DNA of 64,000 nucleotides from Neodontobutis hainanensis (GCA_024349245.1 JALDNG010000933.1:102826-166825); one strand, 5' to 3'; positions 37,101 through 51,600 are shown, counted from the stretch's first letter. Numbers and translations: made by a program. Notes: generated by a model from the sequence alone, not told the origin.

Positions 37101-40100
37101 TTTCAAATGCTGTTGAGAAATAAATAAAATTACTTTAGAAGAAATCTTTGAAGCATTCTTATTTGTTCGAAACCATGAATGAAGAAGGGATTGAGTTTGA
37201 TTTAATTGACAAAAAAGGGTAATAATGTGATTTAAATTCTATTTTTTTAAATTTTGACAAAACAATTTTAAATATTATATCCTGTGCTATGAATGAATCT
37301 AATACTATCTTTCTTCTAATATGCTATAAAATAGGGTTCTTTTAAAAGGATGTTTTATAATTTTAAATCTGAAAGTATCCCTCAATAAACTATAAATTAT
37401 TAAAAAAAATAATTTGAAGTGTTTTATATTTTTAAAAAATAATTTCTTCTTTAATATCTACGTGTATGGATAGTTTATTCAAACAAATACTAAGATTTAT
37501 GAATTATTTGATTCTAATTTCTCTTTAATTTTAAAAAATTCCATGTTCTTTTTTGATTCAAACTTTTTATCAAGTACAGTTGAAAATCTTATCATTTATG
37601 ATTTATTTAAATTATACCTTTCTAATTTATTATTTGTATTTGTAAATTTCTTCTTATTCTCAAACTATATCATAGTATTTTATTTTTTCATATCTTTATA
37701 AATTCTTATAACATAATTTACCCCATGAAAAACTTTCAAAATAATCAAACTTCTTTTCGGATGAAAGTAGTTATACTGAATATCATATCAAAATTATAAT
37801 CTCAAATAATAAACAAGTAACGTGTTAAAGACTGAAAATTGATTCTTAATCTCTCTTTCATTTATAATTGACCTCTCTATAACAAATGATAACAATTAAA
37901 CTCAATGATTTGGAATTGAATTGATTTGAAACGCCAGATTAAATATTTAAACTAACAAATTTTAACTTTGGTTCATTTCTAATTTGAAAATAATAATAAT
38001 TGCACGTGAATTTGTGAAAACTGCTTATTTGGTAATAATTTTGAATGATAAAATTCGAGCTCAAAAAGAAAAATATATAGTATTCAAAATGTAAACTTTA
38101 AAAAGAAACATCATTACAATTATATCGATGAGTTATTTTGATGGAGAAAGGACAGAATGCAACATTGTATAGTTGATTCAAATGTATGTCTGAATAAGTT
38201 ATATAATTATTAATTTATTTTTGTTCTGAATAAAAATTGATGAACGGATGTTTTACAACATATATTGAAGGATAATAGACTTAAAGATTTTCAAAGCATA
38301 AAATCATCATTTAATTATGATGTTAGTTTTTATAAATCTCTTACTATATTTCAAATCACAACAAAAATGGATTTATAAAACTTAATAATCTGTCAGTTGA
38401 AGCTAAGAAAAATTGAAAAAGCTCATATCGCTGAACTATTCTAACTAATATAACGCAAATTGTTTAATGGGATTGCACGTGGTATTTCATATACGTCACA
38501 AGGAAAATTACAACTTGCTCAACAGATTTATAATATGTTGTTCAATATTTAAATCTTTTCATTATTATTTTTCTAAATACATTCACAAAAAATTATTTAG
38601 AACTAAAATATAATTTCATAATACATTACAAATTGTTAAAATCATTGACGGCTGAGAGCGGTGAATATCCAATATTGTTTTATTTTTTCACATGATATTT
38701 AGTTCGTTTAAATCAAGAAAAATGTTTACGGGATAAAAAATTTACTTTGGTTTCATTGCCAGGATTATGTTTTAATATTATTGGTTTATGAAGTTTTTGA
38801 AAATGAATACGAAGCATCATTCAAAATATCTTAAAATTTACATATTTCCTCACGGTATCAATGTCCTATTTAATTTATAGTCTTATACTCTTGCTCTTTT
38901 AAGATATTAGCAGTGAAAGCTCCTTTCAATTTTTTCAACCATATGAATATAAATTGATTAAAAATTAACCAAAGGAGCGATTATGAATATTTTAAAAATT
39001 TTTAGTTTCTTAAGTCAAATAAAATCATAGATGAATCAGATTAAAAATCTTGAACAAATTATAAAATTTAAAATAAAGAATAAATTCTTGAGAAGTACCT
39101 AGACTGAAGAAATACATCACTACATTGACAATAAAGAGTTTTGGCTGATGATCTAACATTCGAGAATGGTTTAAATGTGACATTTACTTCTTTCCCCAAT
39201 TTAAAATATACCTGCAGGAAAATTATTTTTTATGTCATACTAATTATTTGTATGACTGAATGTGCCATAGCTTTATCATCGTATTAGAGGAAATATATAT
39301 TATCTTATGTTTGTAAATTGTAAAAATTATTATGATAATTCAAAAGAGAAAATTGATGAATATCGAGTTTTCTTCACAATGTTTTTATAATTAAGAAAAT
39401 TAATAAAAAATCAAGTACGCGTTGTGGGTTGGGCATCTATGGTTTAGCCTTGATTATGATATAATATCGCGATATCTTCAATTAATTTTGCAATTATGTA
39501 GTTATGTTTTGAATTAAATTATGATCCGTTTTCTCTTCTTTACTCTGGTAATAATTTCAAAAATTTGAATATGCTGTGAATAAGTTGGCCGGTTAATAAT
39601 CTCATTATTCACAGGTAAATATTCATACTTTATACAATAATTTAAAAAATGATAGATAGTACCACTTTTTTGGAATTTTATTTCAATTTTCTAAGACATA
39701 AATCTTGTTTATACATGAGGTAAAGTTGAAGAAAAACTTGTTTGAATACTAACTTCACTAAAGATCGTTAACATTTTCAACTAATTTACTTGATATATTT
39801 AAGTTAATTGCTACTGTTTTATTCTTAAAAAACTGATTTTTGACTGATTATTTCTGGTTTAAATGAATAGGGGATAATTAAAAATTATACAAGAAGTATA
39901 TCATTATCAGGTAGCTCTTAATATAATGTATGTTATGACTATTTCTGTTGTTTATTTCAGTCTTTGATAAATCTCATAAAACAAATTAAATAATATTATT
40001 CTTATGTTTGTTATATCTCTTACAAAAATGTAATTTTAACTATTCGAGATGATTATTTCAATTTTTAAATCAAAGTTAAGAACCAATTGAAATTTCAGGG

Positions 40101-40600
40101 AGGTATAATGAAAATAACGGAAAGCTATCCATGATGTTCTCAATGAGGTGTCAGAATTTCATCACTTACCTCACCGATTCTTAAACATTAACTTTTATAT
40201 ATTCTCTTAAGAAAAATGTAAAGATTCTTAAAATAACAGATTTCTAGTGCTCTAGGTAGCCGAAACGACACCTACAGTATTGTCGAAATCAAACAACATA
40301 AAATACAAAACTAAAAAACGAAAATTATCAATTTTCCGTTTATCTCTTAAACTAATAAACCTTAAATAGCCGTAAAAATCTGATTTTATCGTCAAAACAG
40401 ACTAACATATTTAAAAAATTTGATGTCTAAACTTAAAAGTATGTAAATTAACGAGCTTATAAAAATAATCTTATCATCTGATAAAATGGTAGATTTTACG
40501 TACACCGCTAAATTACCTGAGCGCTAATCTATGAATTAATAATCGATAACACCCTGCCGCTTGAAGGAATCTTTTATTTCCGTCTTTTAACTTTGAATGC
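34135..40600. other. Gene-free, extremely AT-rich 6.5 kb block
   Basis: The most AT-rich part of the window. Only short chance frames are present (for example 35057-35239, minus). No GC-richer exon-like patches, TIRs or RNA genes were found. A small patch near 40090-40330 is slightly GC-richer and could be a remnant of the retroelement at 40770-41560. Confidence 0.65.
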
Positions 40601-40769
40601 AATCTTATAAAGTTCGCACTTGTCTGCTGTTCAGAAGATTAATTGAGAGGATCCAGATATTTGGGGTTTATATCGATATATCCGAAGGAATTCATTGAAT
40701 GTGTAATTGACCTTTTCGATGATTTTCGCATTCTAGTTTTTATGTCTCAATTAAACGTTTTACTTTCCA

Positions 40770-41560
40770 ATTAGTAGTCTTATGGTAGGGAGATGATCCA
40801 GTATGTTTGACTTTCCTCTCACAGCACCAGGATTAGAACTCAGTAGAAATAAATGCAGGATTGTTATCGAATACGATTTCTTCTGGTTAACCGAAGTGGC
40901 GTTAATCATTTTCCAAAAACGCACTGTGAAAGCAGTTGTAATTCTTTGGGTCAGATGAAAAGATATATACTCTGAGTACGATTCAATAAAAATAAGATAC
41001 TGTTACCCTAAGAAATTAATCAGCTGGTAAATCTGAAAACGAATCCAGTGTTTTTATGACATAACCCATTGAAGATTCTATAATTTGGGTTATTGATTAC
41101 TATAAAAGTCCCGTTGCTGCAAATTTTACACAGCCTTTTGTTATCAAAATCGAGCACTGGCCAGTAAAAACATTTTCAAGCTAATCATTTCAATAGATTA
41201 ACACTTGTATGTTGATTATTGAGAATTTTAATATGTTGACTCATATTTTGGTATGAGTAACGATAAGATTTCCGTTATGTATGCAGTCATTTTCTGTGAA
41301 AGATGAATTTTAGAATCTGTTCACTGTTAAACGCACAATTAAGGCATGTTTTCAAAGCATCAAATGACCTGTCTTTAATTAACTGATTACCAAATGAGAC
41401 AGTTTTCTTAGGGATTCTGTTAGAAAAATCATGAACTGGTTCACCATCGAAGCCCTTTATATCAGTGTCAAATTTGAGTCTCTCGCGGACAACAAAATTA
41501 CTTTTATCGAAAATCATTGTCATAATTTCCATCATTTTGGACCATTCTAGCTTTTTCGGC
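40770..41560 (-). mobile_element. Ty3/Gypsy-like gag + integrase remnant without RT
   Basis: On the minus strand, 41535-41287 reads as a Gypsy-type Gag fragment: RERLKFDTDIKGFDGEPVHD, then FGNQLIKDRSF, matching the conserved spacing of Gag blocks with RER..F and LRDRF. Downstream, about 41150-40760 carries the integrase core in broken frames; EIVFDNNPAFISTEF (about 40837-40880) contains the second catalytic Asp of the D,D-35-E core. Only a few hundred bases separate them, so protease, RT and RNase H are deleted. Orientation is opposite to the retroelement copies A and B. Non-functional fossil. Confidence 0.72.
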
Positions 41561-42199
41561 TCAATAGGTGGATTTAATTAAAAGGACGTATTCTTACGAA
41601 TACGTTAGATTTCATTTTTCTGGGGAGTCAGTAAAACATATGTTACTCGTTGCTGAAGTATATAATTTGTCTCTTAAATGTTAAGAATCAGGAAAGGTAA
41701 TTTTTCAATATCTATTTCTCTTGTACAAAGACAGGGAATGATACCGCTTGAGTTTCTCTGACTTTAAATTCATGCCACCTACCTATGTATCAGCTTTATC
41801 TGCATCTACATAAATTTCTAGAATTGTTTTATCAGCTGAAGTTCCAATTCTACAATTGTACTCTCATCTCTTCTTATCGCCATTTTGTTACTTTTATCGC
41901 ATAATAACACAAGCAATAATCTTCGATATGATAATCTCTAACAGTAGCAATGAGATAAGACGACTCAAACACTTTCAAAAAATACATCGCAAAAGTTTTT
42001 ATATTTCTCTTTGATATGAGTGTTATTATTTTTGTAAATATCGTTGAGCAGGTTGTCTATTTAAAATTGATTATTCTTTGACATTATTTTCAGAAGCAAA
42101 CAAATGTTTTTAAAATTGACACTTTGAAGAATTTATAATGACATTGAATTATAGCCATTCAACATCAGCCATGTTGCTCAATTAAATTAGGAGTGTGTT

Positions 42200-45100
42200 T
42201 CATTTTCAGCCATTACCGTAGTCACAAGTGCTTTCAGCATTCAAAAGATCAAGCTCTAAACAGAGATTTATTGCAAAATAAATACATTTATCTTTTGAAA
42301 TGCTTTTATAATTTTCTCGTCGGACAGAATGTTTGTATCATACATATTTTTCAATTAGTCAACATACCTCAAGTACTGATTCTTTTGTATTTATAACTAA
42401 CACTTTCTATCCTTCTCATTCAACTTTGGTCTTTAATACATCAAAGTGACTGAATTTTTCACGGGTTGAAAAAGTTTTACCGTAATGACATGAGCCTATT
42501 TCTACTCCAGCCCGGGTTTGTGGATAAGAAAATTACTTCTGAGCTGATTGATAATATCAAAATTCAGTACACTAAGCCAAATATCTTAAGCGAAAATGAT
42601 AGCAATAATTATCTTGAGACAGAAAACTAAGAAATGATATTTTAAAAAACAAAAAAGTTATGAAAAATCACTCCTCTCTGAATTTCCTCATAAAGTAAAC
42701 CATTTGATTATTGTTATAGCTACAAGAAAATTAATATTAAGACTGTGATCTGAATACAAATTGAGAAATACATATGGATCCTATGTCCTATGCACAAACA
42801 GATGCATCGTAATAGTCATATATCTGATGTGAAATAAAAAAACCACTTTGTGTTGATAAACTAAGTTAAACACATAAAGTAACTCTTTCTCATCTAACTT
42901 TAATCAAGACAATTTTAAAACAACCAAATCCTTCAAACAATATAATAAATATGAGCTCAAAACTAAATTGACAATACTTATTGACACATGAACCTCAGAT
43001 TCTTCAGTTTATTGCAAAAAAACAGAGACTTCAAGTCAAATCCAAGATATAACACATTTTATGTGTGATGTCAAATCATGTTTTTAATAAGCTGGCATAA
43101 TTAAATTAAAATTCACACAAAAACTGTTGATTACATTGTAAAAGATATGCCGATGAAATTTTTGAATTATATTCTTAAATCTGTTTAGATATCTCAGATA
43201 TGAACCATGTAGTGATCGATCCACATCGTAACACTCATATTTAATTTTGCTAACATATTTCTCGCACAGATGGTGAATCTGAAACATAATACACACCTAT
43301 CTTCTTATCAAAGTTAAAATTATTTCATTCTATCATAAATTATTTCAAAGATATTTTTCTCAAAATATATCAAACAGTAGTCTTACCACAGAAGTTTAAA
43401 ATATAAAAGGCTGAAACCGATTATCCAAGAAGAACTTAACAAACATCATGTAGTGCTTTATAAATGAAGGATATCATTTCTGTTATCATGAGATTCCAAA
43501 TCCTGTGTTATAAGTCAAATCTATTTTCCATGTTCAGCCAAAATAATTGTGGCTCAAAAGAAGAAAAGTAAAACCCACCCTTGCATCGATTTTCGTAATT
43601 TAAGATGGATTAGATTTCATGTGAATATTTTCAAAAAAATATCTGTTTGGTGTTTGATAAATTTTTCATAGTTCATGACAAAGCTACACTTTATCTTCTC
43701 AGCGAATATATTAAATCACATTTTCAATGTTATCAAAATCTCACCCTATATTCATATCTGTTCAAAGACCCAGTAATTTAGAAGTATAGGTGCTACCATT
43801 AAAAATGTAAGACTATTTGGAAACGTATCAGAGACTTATTAACTTTACTCTAAATGAATTTAATAGTAAAATGGAATTCTTCACTTGGATAGTTTTTTTC
43901 CAAATTCTGTTGAATTATATTCTCAAAAAATCATAATATATTCCTCAGGTTGTGCTCATATTTATAAAAAATTTATACATTCAAAATGCGAATTCAAGAA
44001 TTCATATCTTATGTTTCATTGTTTACTCAAATAATAATAGACTTGATACCGTTAGACCTTGCTAATTTTTCTCTCTATATTATCATTTCTTACACATTTT
44101 TAAATTTTCCTTGATCATTCTTAGGATATTGTAACGTTTATTCCAATTTCATAAATATTTTCATATTCAGCGCAATCGCTTTTACGGCTTCTTAAGGAAT
44201 ATTATCAATTAAATATTGACCTATAATACGAAAATTATTTCATTAAAACTAACGAGAAACATCGTTAATGCACATTTTCATAACTCTACCGTACTTATAA
44301 CTTCGTATAAATTTTATAATGAAGCTTCTGATATAGCTAAGGACACTACTATCGTTTAAACAATAACTCTGGACGAAAACGCGGGTTTTTCGAAAGTCAA
44401 CAACTCACATAAGCTCAATAACTTTTCAGTTTGGTAAATGGAGTTTAATGTCATTATCAGGGCAATTATGAATTTCAGAATTTTTGTAAATAATTCAAGA
44501 TTTGTTTTACGACTGACTAAAATGCTTTGATAACACTTCTCTTTTTGAAAAATCCATATGGAAGAAAGCCTGGATGTTAATGAAGCCCGAAGAGTTTTGA
44601 TTCTCAAATGACCATATTAAAAAACATACGATGTATACTAAGATGCACTTTCATGTAATATTTCAAAGATTTATTCATTCTCCTTAAAATAAGCTAAATC
44701 AGACAAAATAAAATGATCCAATAATCGTTGAAATTATCCAGTTATTAAAGTGTCTAAATTAAAAAAATCAACAATCATTTCCGTTTGAATGGAATAATTT
44801 CATTATTAAGGATTTCATATTCATAAACTAAAGGAAGTGCGGATTAAAATTATATCTTACAATTTATTGAAGAATAGTAATCATATTAAATCTCAATCTG
44901 AATCATTAAATCCCTTAATACGTAAAAAGCAGTAAACCTGATTATTTAAATACACCCTACCAGATATGTTCCAAGACATAAACGATTGGACAAGGAAATG
45001 AATATTCTTCTCAACTCATAAGCGTTAATATTTAACCCTGCTTGGTTCTTTCTACTGCTTGATCTCTTTCCAACCCTTTTCAATATAAGAAGTTGAATTT

Positions 45101-45570
45101 ACTAGACGTTGCCTATCACAAAAAATAGAAGATCCTTTCTGTTTCTATTCATAGATTTATGCTCAGAAATGATAAAGGTGTGATTTTTATGCTAAAAACA
45201 TGCAGACAAAGTTGCTGAAATTTCTTTGAAATTCAACTTCGAATGTAAATTTTTGATTTTAGATGGTATTAATTTTGATCAAAAAACCAAATTCGAGGAT
45301 AGAATATTTTCACATCTGTACTCATATTTAAAAATTTAAAATACAGTTTGTGCTCCATATTATTGCTGTTTACAAAGCAGTTGAAAATATAAATTCATCA
45401 AAGATTGACTTAGTCACCATGTGAACATCTTTCAGGACGCTTCGGATGAGCGCATTGTGATCTTTCGCCTACTAAACGACAACATTTTACCATTTTAAAC
45501 CAGTTTATGGAATGGGAGCATAAAACATCAGATTGGCTTTTTCTTCGAACCAGTTAACCATCGGAATATG
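42200..45570 (+). mobile_element. Ty3/Gypsy-like retroelement relic, copy B
   Basis: Second degenerate copy of the element at 27430-30720, same orientation, about 14.75 kb downstream. Alignable blocks occur throughout: shared phrases such as GAGCCTATTTCTA near 42490 and 27720, the near-identical core at 43100-43636, and GATTGGCTTTTTCTTCGAAC near 45530 against its counterpart near 30690. RT entry-motif traces match copy A exactly inside the core. ORFs at 42193-42396 and 44356-44607 are chance readings of relic sequence. Confidence 0.62.
43100..43636 (+). repeat. Near-identical core shared with 28353-28888
   Basis: Partner of the 536-bp block in copy A, with one extra G in the GATGGTGAATC segment near 43270 and one A/C substitution near 43115. 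Flanks on both sides diverge sharply. Confidence 0.93.
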
Positions 45571-47741
45571 GTTGCGATTACAACTGTTTGGCTTAAAACT
45601 CAATAATATTTTCAAAATTATTACCAATAATGCTCTAAAAGTAAATCAACATTGAAAAATAATGTCTACAATTAAATATCATAACCAGAAAATATTAATG
45701 GTGAAAAAATATTATTAAATACTTTCCAAAAAAATAAATTAGCACCATTGTTTGACTGACGTTATTTCGGTAGAAGAAAAACAATCATATTATACAATAT
45801 AAAAAATGCAACAAATTAAAAAATTCTTGAAATTGCATTTAACAAATTTTATGATTTTAGGGTGATGAAAAATCCTGAAAATCTGACTGAAAGAAATACA
45901 TTCAGAAAATCTAATGTTCTACTTCAAACCCCAGACTGAATATTCCACTCTTAGAATTATGGTCAATGTCGTTAATATTCGTTTGCTATTGTTTTTATTT
46001 TCAATTCTTTTCACATTAGACACATACATTAAATTAATCGTCTTTTAAATTTTTTTTTAATTCATAGCATATACATGCTTGGACACGGCCATCAAAATTT
46101 TTTGATGTGTGGCTTTTGAGAAAAAAATAAATAACGTTAAAGATTTGTAGCCATGTCACTTTTAGTCACTTCGCAAATTATATTCAAGTTATAGAGGATA
46201 AAATGTTGAAAACATTTATATCGTATTTTTATTTCAAATAAATAAAATCGGTAAATATTCTTAGGTTTTCTTTTATCAAGATACTATTTCGATATTATGT
46301 TATTTATGTTGGTTAGCTATTAACATTCAATAATATAATACGAGTGTAAAATACAGATATTAATTCAAGAAAAATGTGAGTAATATTGTTCATCAATTGA
46401 AGTACTGGTACCTATCAGTGTATATCCACCTTCAGCAGTTGATTTAATTGAACTTAATTTAAGTATCTTGTTTAAAATAATTGGGCTATCGGATTAATAT
46501 TTTCAAAAACCTTAATTTGTAAGAGTTTTATAAGTTAATTTAATTCAGTTCCAAAAATTGAGATTGGAAAAACAAATAAAATTAAATATATTCACATTTA
46601 AATTTGTGCAAGATTAGAAAAACTCAATTTTGTTAATTGTGGCGTGTAGTTTATGTTATGGAAGTTTTAATTTTGTTATTTTGATCTATTTTATAAATTA
46701 GATACATTAAAGTGGAATAATTTTTATTTTGGTGAAAAACGATTTTTTAAAACATAAATATTAACAAGGTAACTTTCCAGATTTTATTAAGTTTTACACG
46801 TAACCAGAGTAAAGGTGATTTAAGAAAAAAATACGATTTAGTTTAAATGGTGAAACTGGATGGTATGGTTGAATATTTATCATTTATAAGCCCTGAGAGA
46901 TAAAAATTTTAAATATCATAAATATTATCAAAAAATGTCTTTTTTTAACTGTTCAGATTTATAAGTTAAAATTTTATGATTTTATAAAAACTGAAACTAA
47001 AATTAGGTTTCTATGACCTAAATATGAGATTTAAAATTAAATCTACCGAACCACCATCTTTATAAAGCTCATAATTTCAAAAAAATGAATATAATTTTAT
47101 AATTTTTCACAATTTTACTGTATCTTTCAAAATTTTACTTAACTAAGCTTTAAGGTTGAAAATAATTTTCTACCTTTTTATCAAGTAAATATTATTAATT
47201 TTGAAGACTTTTCTCTGATAATAAATAAAATAGGACTGTCGTTGCAAGTTTTTTTGACCTGCGCATCCCCACTTATGATGGATGTTTCATTTTTGGGTCG
47301 ATGAGTAATGTATGGGTCGATCTAAAAGTCTAAAACACTTTATTCCCGAATAGATTTGAATTTTTTAATCTGTCTCATCATTAAACATTGAGTAATTTAG
47401 CATTTGATTTCTTTGACCCATGCTTTAGTTTCGAGCAATATTTAAATAAAGTTTCTATTCTTTGATATTTAAATTTATGTGTTTGACCAAACGATAAATA
47501 AAAATTTTAAAATATTTTAATGCTGATTTAATTTATTTCTATTTATTTGATGAGATATATATGAGGGAAGATATTATAAATTCAAATTTTAGCATCATGT
47601 CTGAAAAAGCAGACATATTTCATGCAGGATTCAATCATGCTTTGTTTGAATTCCCGAATTCGTGCAGACTAGATGTTAAATATAAAATTTCAATTATAAA
47701 TAATCGATGACTAAAACATAATAAAATAACAGATTTTTCAA
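45570..47741. other. AT-rich stretch, no supported gene
   Basis: AT-rich region between retroelement copy B and the GATA-factor gene. A slightly GC-richer patch at 47230-47340 shows no consistent frame. Confidence 0.5.
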
Positions 47742-48679
47742 ATGAATTCGATTGTCTATCAAAATTATGAGAATCATCAAAAGATCACTTATCAAATTTA
47801 CACTTATCGGGATTGTTTTACAGGCCAAGGATATTCGGATCCATTCAATTTAATGCTCGCCTTATCTGGGTATTATACTCAACAATCATTACTTCCTTAT
47901 ATCCAATGTTCGAATGAAGAGAAATTAATTCCACCTCCTCTAAGGTAAAGATAATTCAATTTATATGATTCAACAAAGAATGTTTTAATCACATTCAATT
48001 AAAACAAGGTTTGCGAAATTCTTATTTTGACTTGTGCAAAATAATAAAAGTTTATTTTTCAATTTTGAGTAGGTAATTTTCAACACACAACTATCACAGA
48101 CAACTTTTCCTTTTTAAAAAATCCACCTACTGCACGAAAAAAGCCAAGGAAACAACTTTTTCCATCAAAATCGCTCTCTTTAACTGACATCGAGCAAAGC
48201 AAAGACTTGACTTATTCTATCGACTGTAGATTTATTTTGGACAAAAATAAACAAATACAAACACAAAGTATTATCACAGCCTCATCTTACAAAACATCCT
48301 CAGACAATAAAACAAAGTATTGATAAAACTTTTAACAAGGATGATCAAATTCAAACCTATAAAGTCATTTAGGTAAAAATTATTTTAATTTAAGTTCAAA
48401 AACATCTATAAAGAGTAAAACGTAATGATCATTAAGACATAAAGAAATGTGTGAGTTGTCAAACAGATTCAACTCCTGTTTGGAGGGACATCCGAAAACA
48501 TTTTTCCTTGTGTAATGCATGCGGAATCCGTTTCAGAAAATACAAATTAATGTGTGATGAATGTAAATATGTTCCAAATAAATATGAATCGCACATTAAA
48601 AGTTGCTCAAATTGTTCTCAAGGAAAGGTATTTATGTTCTAAAATGAAGTATCAAATTAACACAGTAACACTTAAATAA
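47742..48679 (+). CDS. GATA-type zinc-finger transcription factor
   Basis: GATA factors bind WGATAR sites and control lineage genes in the nucleus. Exons: 47742-47944, a second exon ending at 48316 (start unresolved, between about 48070 and 48149), 48340-48372, 48395-48414, 48437-48627 and 48650-48679. The last four introns are 23, 22, 22 and 22 nt and phase-compatible. The finger reads CVSCQTDSTPVWRDIRKHF, then LCNACGIRF: C-x2-C-x17-C-x2-C, with the TP.WR and LCNACG signature. Nine residues later a second C-x2-C-x13-C-x2-C hairpin (CDEC...CSNC) occupies the place of the usual basic tail. Exon 1 is Tyr/Gln-rich (FNLMLALSGYYTQQSLLPY) and exon 2 carries a basic ARKKPRK stretch that may be a nuclear localisation signal. 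The junction between exons 1 and 2 could not be fixed: a 205-nt intron fits the phase. Stop TAA. Confidence 0.87.
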
Positions 48680-51600
48680 TTTTATAAATATGTAAATATG
48701 TTATCTATAAAGTCAAAAATTTAAAATACGCAATTGATTGGAAAATATTATAATATTTAATACAACAATTCATTTTGACATCATCGAAGATTCAAATTCG
48801 AAAAACTAATCTATAAGCATTATGTATCTCTGCTATGTAATACTTTCTCATTAACTTCTTAGTTCCCTAAATTTTTTCTTAATTTTCTTTTAAATACGAA
48901 ATGGTAGAAACTGTTATATAAAAATTCTCACATAAATTTAGTTACGAAACAGCGAAATATTCTATATGGGTTTAAATAAAAAATATTGTGAATAAGTTTT
49001 GTATTTCGATCAAAAGAACTGACCTCGGGTTCGAGAAACTTATAAAATATTTTATTTCTTTTATGATTTATTTTTAACGTTATATCTCCAAAATATTTTG
49101 ATTGGTTTTTGTTTATGAGGTTTATAAATTTCAAACTCTAATCGTTGAAACTATGCAAGAACAAACATGTCATAAACATTATTTATAACCGTCGATTTGT
49201 TGAAAATATCATAAAATTTTATTATTTATTGTCAAATCTTAGGGAATGCTTACGTTATCTTTAAGGATTCAAATCAGTTATTTTAGACAATCTTGTGATT
49301 TAACTATTTTTAGTATTAAAACGAATTTTATCCTCATAACCTCAATTTGATTCAATGTAAAATTACACTCTGAACTAATCATGTAAAAGTTTGAACAATT
49401 ATTGGTCTGGTTGGTTATGCTTTGAATTTTTTCCTTTGAAAAGATAAAATAGCCTATCTACTACCAAAATTCGTTATCCTAAAGTTAAATATTAGAATAC
49501 TTGTTAAAATTTTTATTGAATTATCAATTGAATATTAGCTGAAAAAGAAAATAAAATTAAGCTAAAATATATTATTATACTGAATTACAAGTTGATTCAT
49601 GTTTTCCATCATTAAGAAGAACATTCAATAAAGAGATTTTTGTTAAGGTTTTATGTTAAAAATATTCGAGACAATAAATGATGTGAGATTGATCAATAAA
49701 ATTTTTTGAAACACTTAACTTTACATTTTTTTCTTTTGAATCCAGATGATCTTTTTATATTATTCGGTTTATTTTAGATATTATTAAAAAAGAGAGAAAA
49801 CTCATTTTTATGTGTAAATTTCATATTTTACCTTCAATGAAGTTTAAAATAGTACCTTGTGAATTTAGTTATCCAGATCGAAATCTGACCTAAGCAAACA
49901 TTTCTTAATATGTTAGATCCTATAAGATTTCCAAAGTTAAAAAATTTTATTTAAATATACATTTAGTTTCGACCTTACAAATTTCAAACAGAAAATACGT
50001 TCGAAGATATTAATTTTGTATTAAGCATTCATCGATCGTTCAAAAATTATAAAACTTACTACAATAAATTTTTAAATTATCACCAGTTTAGAGTTTAAAT
50101 ACGGTTTTACATAGTAAGGAAAAGTGATATTGATATTTATTTTTCAACTTTGAATAAATTCCCGCAATTTTCTTCTCCGAACTATTAAAAATCCATTTTC
50201 TTCATCTTGGTTACTTCCAATCTTGACTTAGGCTAGCTTCGAGATCAAAAATTTAGTTCAAGTGTTAATAAATAACTAGATTTAACACTTATCATGGAGA
50301 TAAAGTTTTTTAAAGAATAAAATTAGTCGAAAAGGAATTATCCACGCATTGTAAAATGACTAAGCATGAATAAACATTGAAAATAACTTTAAAAGTCACG
50401 GTGTAAGTTTTTAATCAAGTTATCATTAAGGAATTTATTTTTTATAATGACAGATGATTTCACAATTTCTATGTTAACACGTAAACATATACAGGAGGAA
50501 ATCATCACAAAAGTCACTCTTGCACCACTAAGGAGGCTATCTTTCTTTTGCGTGTGGTGTTATATATGACTTGGTAAGCTATCCTTTGCACCCGCATTAA
50601 TGTAGACAAAAATAATTCACATTATCCTATTTTAAATAAAAGAGAGAAAATGATAAACGTATCGAATTGTGTTAAGATATAGCCTTGATCTTTTTCTGAA
50701 CTTCTTTCCTTCAAATAGCTTTCAAACTCTTGAGAGAATAACCATAATTTTTCAAATGTATCGGATTCGCTTTTTAAAGCTTTTGCATATAATTTCTAAA
50801 TTCCATTCTAAAACTGATAAAGTAAAATTTATGCAAATTTTATTTAAATAATTTCATATACTTGGATAAACTTGATTAGTATTTTATCAATGAAACTTCT
50901 ACGAATAACTCGACAAATATTTGTTAAATTTCGTGATACACAGTAATTGAGAAACATTAAGTATAATCTAAGTTAAAAATTTTTCATGATTTTATATTTT
51001 AAAAATTTCTTTTTTATCTCAATATATGATGATCATATGTGTTTTGACCTCAGAAAGTATGTTTTGAAAAACAATTATTTTTAACTGTGCTTTGATAAGT
51101 AAATTTAAAATAATATTTTTTTAATTTAGATATTTTTGATCACATTAATTTTGAACTTTTGGATTCTGAATAATTTATTCAAGTTTACTTTTAAAAAGTA
51201 TCTTTACACAATGTGGTTTATAAAGATAAAATATTAAATCTTTAAAATATTGATAAAAGTCGGTTTTGAATTATTCACATAAAATTGAGAAAATTTTTGT
51301 TTGAACATTGAATAAAGCTAGTTGGTATTAAAATATTCAACATAAAAAAATTGATGATGAAAAAGTTGTAAATTTGATCGCCAGACGTCTTTAATGTTTA
51401 AACTGATTATTTTAATTTTATCAAGTAAATTTCACCTTATTAGGGATTTTTAAGTGAGTTGGGAAGAAATTTTGTAACTTGTAAATGTAAATGGAATAAA
51501 AACTTAAGTTGAAGGAACATAAAATTTTGAGTGACTATCATCATATGATTTCATTATTTGATTCAAAAACAAGTATTAGAAAATTTTATCATAATGCTTG

